From positions 1-6,272 of the forward strand of contig JAGGTM010000008.1 of the NCBI GenBank assembly GCA_021163745.1: 6,272 nt of DNA, written 5' to 3'. Shown one piece after another: positions 4,832-6,272 of the stretch. This DNA comes from a bacterium (lineage in GTDB: Bacteria > Patescibacteriota > Minisyncoccia > Portnoybacterales > JAGGTM01). How positions within the stretch are numbered: the first letter of the stretch is position 1; each line of letters opens with the position of its first letter. The notes below the pieces were generated by a model. It saw nothing but the letters and a program-made list of their open reading frames with translations, was not told where the DNA came from and searched no databases. Position numbers and translations under genes: made by a program.

Positions 4832-4909
4832 CGGGCTGTGGCGTAGTGTGGTTAGCGCACTGGCATGGGGGGCCAGAGGTCGGGGGTTCAACTCCCCCCA
4901 GCCCGACCA
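4832..4909 (+). tRNA. tRNA-Pro, anticodon GGG, CCA encoded
   Basis: A complete 78-base cloverleaf is visible. The acceptor CGGGCTG pairs with CAGCCCG (4899-4905). The D stem is GCGT/GCGC around a 10-base loop. The anticodon stem is CTGGC/GCCAG with loop ATGGGGG, giving anticodon GGG at 4867-4869. The variable loop is AGGTC. The T stem is GGGGG/CCCCC with loop TTCAACT. The discriminator is A4906 and CCA is 4907-4909. The C1-G72 end pair is typical of bacterial tRNA-Pro. GGG reads CCC and CCU codons. The gene begins 6 bases after the rpmB stop, so its 5' end must be cut from the rpmB message unless it has its own promoter, which I do not see. Confidence 0.96.
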
Positions 4910-4975
4910 CAATGGGCCTTCTGACTCCGCTAACAGTGGAGCAAGTAAAGCTTGAATTATAATAAACTCGTCACG

Positions 4976-5011
4976 GATTCCATTAGTGGTTTAGTGGTAT
5001 AAGATTCCATT
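4976..5011. repeat. Nested direct repeats downstream of tRNA-Pro
   Basis: GATTCCATT occurs at 4976-4984 and 5003-5011, and between them TTAGTGGT is repeated in tandem (4983-4990 and 4991-4998). The phrase AGTGGTTTAGTGGTATAA resembles a tRNA D-arm, but no acceptor or T-arm follows, so it is not a tRNA gene. Upstream, a weak 6-bp hairpin lies at 4925-4941 in the tRNA trailer. Confidence 0.5.
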
Positions 5012-5027
5012 GTATCATCTAAAAAGT

Positions 5028-5045
5028 CACGCCTATAAAGGCGTG
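5028..5045. repeat. 7-bp hairpin sharing the CACGCCT/AGGCGTG core
   Basis: CACGCCT (5028-5034) pairs perfectly with AGGCGTG (5039-5045) around ATAA. The same arms form the centre of the 40-bp palindrome at 3846-3885. It is the first of a hairpin pair, with the second 9 bases on. Confidence 0.6.
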
Positions 5046-5054
5046 GTATAAGAG

Positions 5055-5086
5055 TTTACCCTCGGCTTTGCCGAGGGTAAAATTTT
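5055..5086 (+). terminator. Probable terminator hairpin after rpmB/tRNA-Pro
   Basis: TTTACCCTCGGC (5055-5066) pairs perfectly with GCCGAGGGTAAA (5070-5081) around a TTT loop, and ATTTTT follows on the plus strand (5081-5086). Strong GC pairs near the loop followed by T residues suit a plus-strand intrinsic terminator. On the minus strand, the exit side for the AAA ATPase gene, no comparable T-tract follows. It may equally be part of the paired-hairpin repeat family. Confidence 0.55.
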
Positions 5087-5138
5087 TAAAAAGTTCTGAG
5101 CTTCGGGCTTAAGGTTTAAGATTAAAATCCATTGGGTT

Positions 5139-6272
5139 TTAAGACAACAACCATTTCCAAAGAGGAATAAATTTTATTTTCTTTCCTTTTATTCTTCTCT
5201 CCAACTCATAATCATAAGTAATAATCAAAAGATTATTGCACTTCAATTTTGAGCTTGCTTTAAGTAATCCTTTTATTTCTCTTTCTCTGATTTCATCTTT
5301 GCTGGCAGTATATGTAACTTGAATAAGATTTTTAACTTCTTTGCCATATTTAATCACAAAATCAACTTCATTCTGTTGATGGTCTTTCCAGTAATAAATT
5401 TCCATCAAAGGATACAGTGATTTCCTTCTTTGTAATTCTGTAGCAACTGCGTTTTCCATAAATCTACCAATATTCTCTGAAAATCTAAAAGCAAGCATAT
5501 TCACTATTCCATTATCAACACAACAAACCTTCTTAGGAGCAATAAATTGTTGCTTTAATTTGAAATCAAATCTTATCAGTTTAAAAATTAAAAATGAATT
5601 CTCTAAATAAGAAACCCAATTGGATATAGTAGAAACGCGTTTTATGTCTAATATTTTGGCTAGTTTACTATAACTTACTTCCTGACAAAAATTTGTAATA
5701 AGATATTTTGCCAGTTTTTTTAATTCCTCTATTTTTTTGATTCCATATCTGAACAAGATATCTTTGGTAATTATGTCTTCATAAATTTGAGGCAATATCG
5801 CTTTGCCAAATTTATTAACTTCAGGAAAACCACCTGTCTTAAGATAGATATCCAGAAATTTTAAAATCTCCGCTTTTTCTTTAGTGGTATAAACTTCTCT
5901 TGTCTCTATCTTGTTTAAATCTAAAAATTCCTTAAATGAAAATGGCCAAAGAGTTATATTTATATATCTTCCGGTCAAACGACTAGCCAGTTCACCGGCT
6001 AATAATTGGGAATTACTCCCGGTTATTATAACCTTTTTTGTTCTTCTCAATCTATTAACAAATAATTCCCACTTCTCAACATTCTGTATCTCATCTAAAA
6101 TTATATAATCTATATCGCCATAAAGGTTATAGAATGCTTGCAAAATTTTATTAAGATCTTCTGATTTTACACTTGATAATCTCTCATCATCAAAATTTAT
6201 ATAACCAAACCTATTTTCTTTAGCCAATAAATAAGAAAAGACAGATTTTCCACAACGTCTCACTCCAGTAAT
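5139..6272 (-). CDS. AAA-type ATPase with C-terminal DUF4143 domain (N-terminus outside window)
   Basis: The frame is open to the right edge, so the true start lies beyond it. The GTG at 6263 is a Val codon inside the P-loop, not a start. Numbering from the first visible codon (378 residues), the Walker A is GVRRCGKS (3-10), Walker B is YIILDEIQN (D60, E61), a sensor-like TGSN lies at 84-87, and SRLTGR is followed by WPFSFKEFLDL, a family signature. The C-terminal DUF4143 part includes TGGFPEV, a winged-helix-like stretch (roughly 190-225), VCCVDNGIVN, FMENAVATEL (E273), NEVDFVI (E302, D304) and LIQVTY. The last three recall a PD-(D/E)xK nuclease core, but QVT replaces the usual ExK, so catalysis is doubtful. 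These ATPases are common, variable accessory genes of unknown role. About 20-45 residues are probably missing. It converges with rpmB and tRNA-Pro. Confidence 0.9.
   Translation of the reverse strand: MTGVRRCGKSVFSYLLAKENRFGYINFDDERLSSVKSEDLNKILQAFYNLYGDIDYIILDEIQNVEKWELFVNRLRRTKKVIITGSNSQLLAGELASRLTGRYINITLWPFSFKEFLDLNKIETREVYTTKEKAEILKFLDIYLKTGGFPEVNKFGKAILPQIYEDIITKDILFRYGIKKIEELKKLAKYLITNFCQEVSYSKLAKILDIKRVSTISNWVSYLENSFLIFKLIRFDFKLKQQFIAPKKVCCVDNGIVNMLAFRFSENIGRFMENAVATELQRRKSLYPLMEIYYWKDHQQNEVDFVIKYGKEVKNLIQVTYTASKDEIREREIKGLLKASSKLKCNNLLIITYDYELERRIKGKKIKFIPLWKWLLS

Noticed and set aside
4721..4955. Open frames of 63 (minus) and 68 (plus) residues around the rpmB end and tRNA
   Set aside because: Both run through the tRNA gene and rpmB. 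They are explained by those two features.
4832..5138. tRNA-Pro as the integration site of a mobile island carrying the AAA/DUF4143 gene
   Set aside because: No second copy of the tRNA 3' end, integrase or island boundary is seen in the window.
5911..6108. 65-residue plus-strand open frame
   Set aside because: It is antisense to the AAA ATPase domain and has no family resemblance.

Overview
The window is AT-rich and gene-dense, with short spacers packed with perfect hairpins. It reads like a small bacterial genome. Signs pointing to Candidate Phyla Radiation (Patescibacteria) or a similar streamlined lineage are a zinc-ribbon-type L28, a PDZ-bearing HtrA that starts directly at the protease fold, a short PDZ-less M50 protease, a VapBC-type module and an AAA/DUF4143 ATPase. 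The lineage call is inference from gene style and composition, not from a marker search.

Layout, left to right. Minus strand: the first 37 codons of folD (1-111, cut by the window edge); a hairpin-rich spacer (112-348); a PIN-domain toxin (349-735) overlapping its antitoxin (726-920); a 321-base hairpin-rich spacer (921-1241); and glyA (1242-2474). A divergent spacer (2475-2763) separates glyA from a plus-strand HtrA/DegP-type serine protease (2764-3810). This converges, across a 40-bp perfect palindrome, on a minus-strand M50 site-2-type metalloprotease (3901-4503). Divergent from that, on the plus strand, lie rpmB (4598-4825) and, 6 bases later, tRNA-Pro(GGG) with encoded CCA (4832-4909). 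A spacer with two more hairpins (4910-5138) leads to the minus-strand AAA/DUF4143 ATPase (5139-6272), whose N-terminus lies beyond the right edge.

How the genes relate. GlyA makes 5,10-methylene-THF from serine, and FolD interconverts methylene-, methenyl- and formyl-THF, so the left part is a one-carbon locus. A toxin-antitoxin cassette sits between the two genes, and both spacers flanking it carry related hairpin pairs in the same orientation. HtrA and the M50 protease are both protein quality-control or signalling proteases, but they are convergent and not co-transcribed. rpmB and the tRNA are translation genes that probably share a transcript.

Most interesting signals: (1) the toxin-antitoxin cassette bracketed by homologous hairpin elements; (2) a 15/16 direct repeat enclosing the glyA-side spacer and overlapping the glyA stop codon; (3) a recurring paired-hairpin architecture in three spacers; (4) -10 boxes so close to start codons that several genes look leaderless, whereas folD has a strong Shine-Dalgarno partly buried in a hairpin. 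I see no CRISPR array, transposase, phage gene or clearly new multi-gene system.
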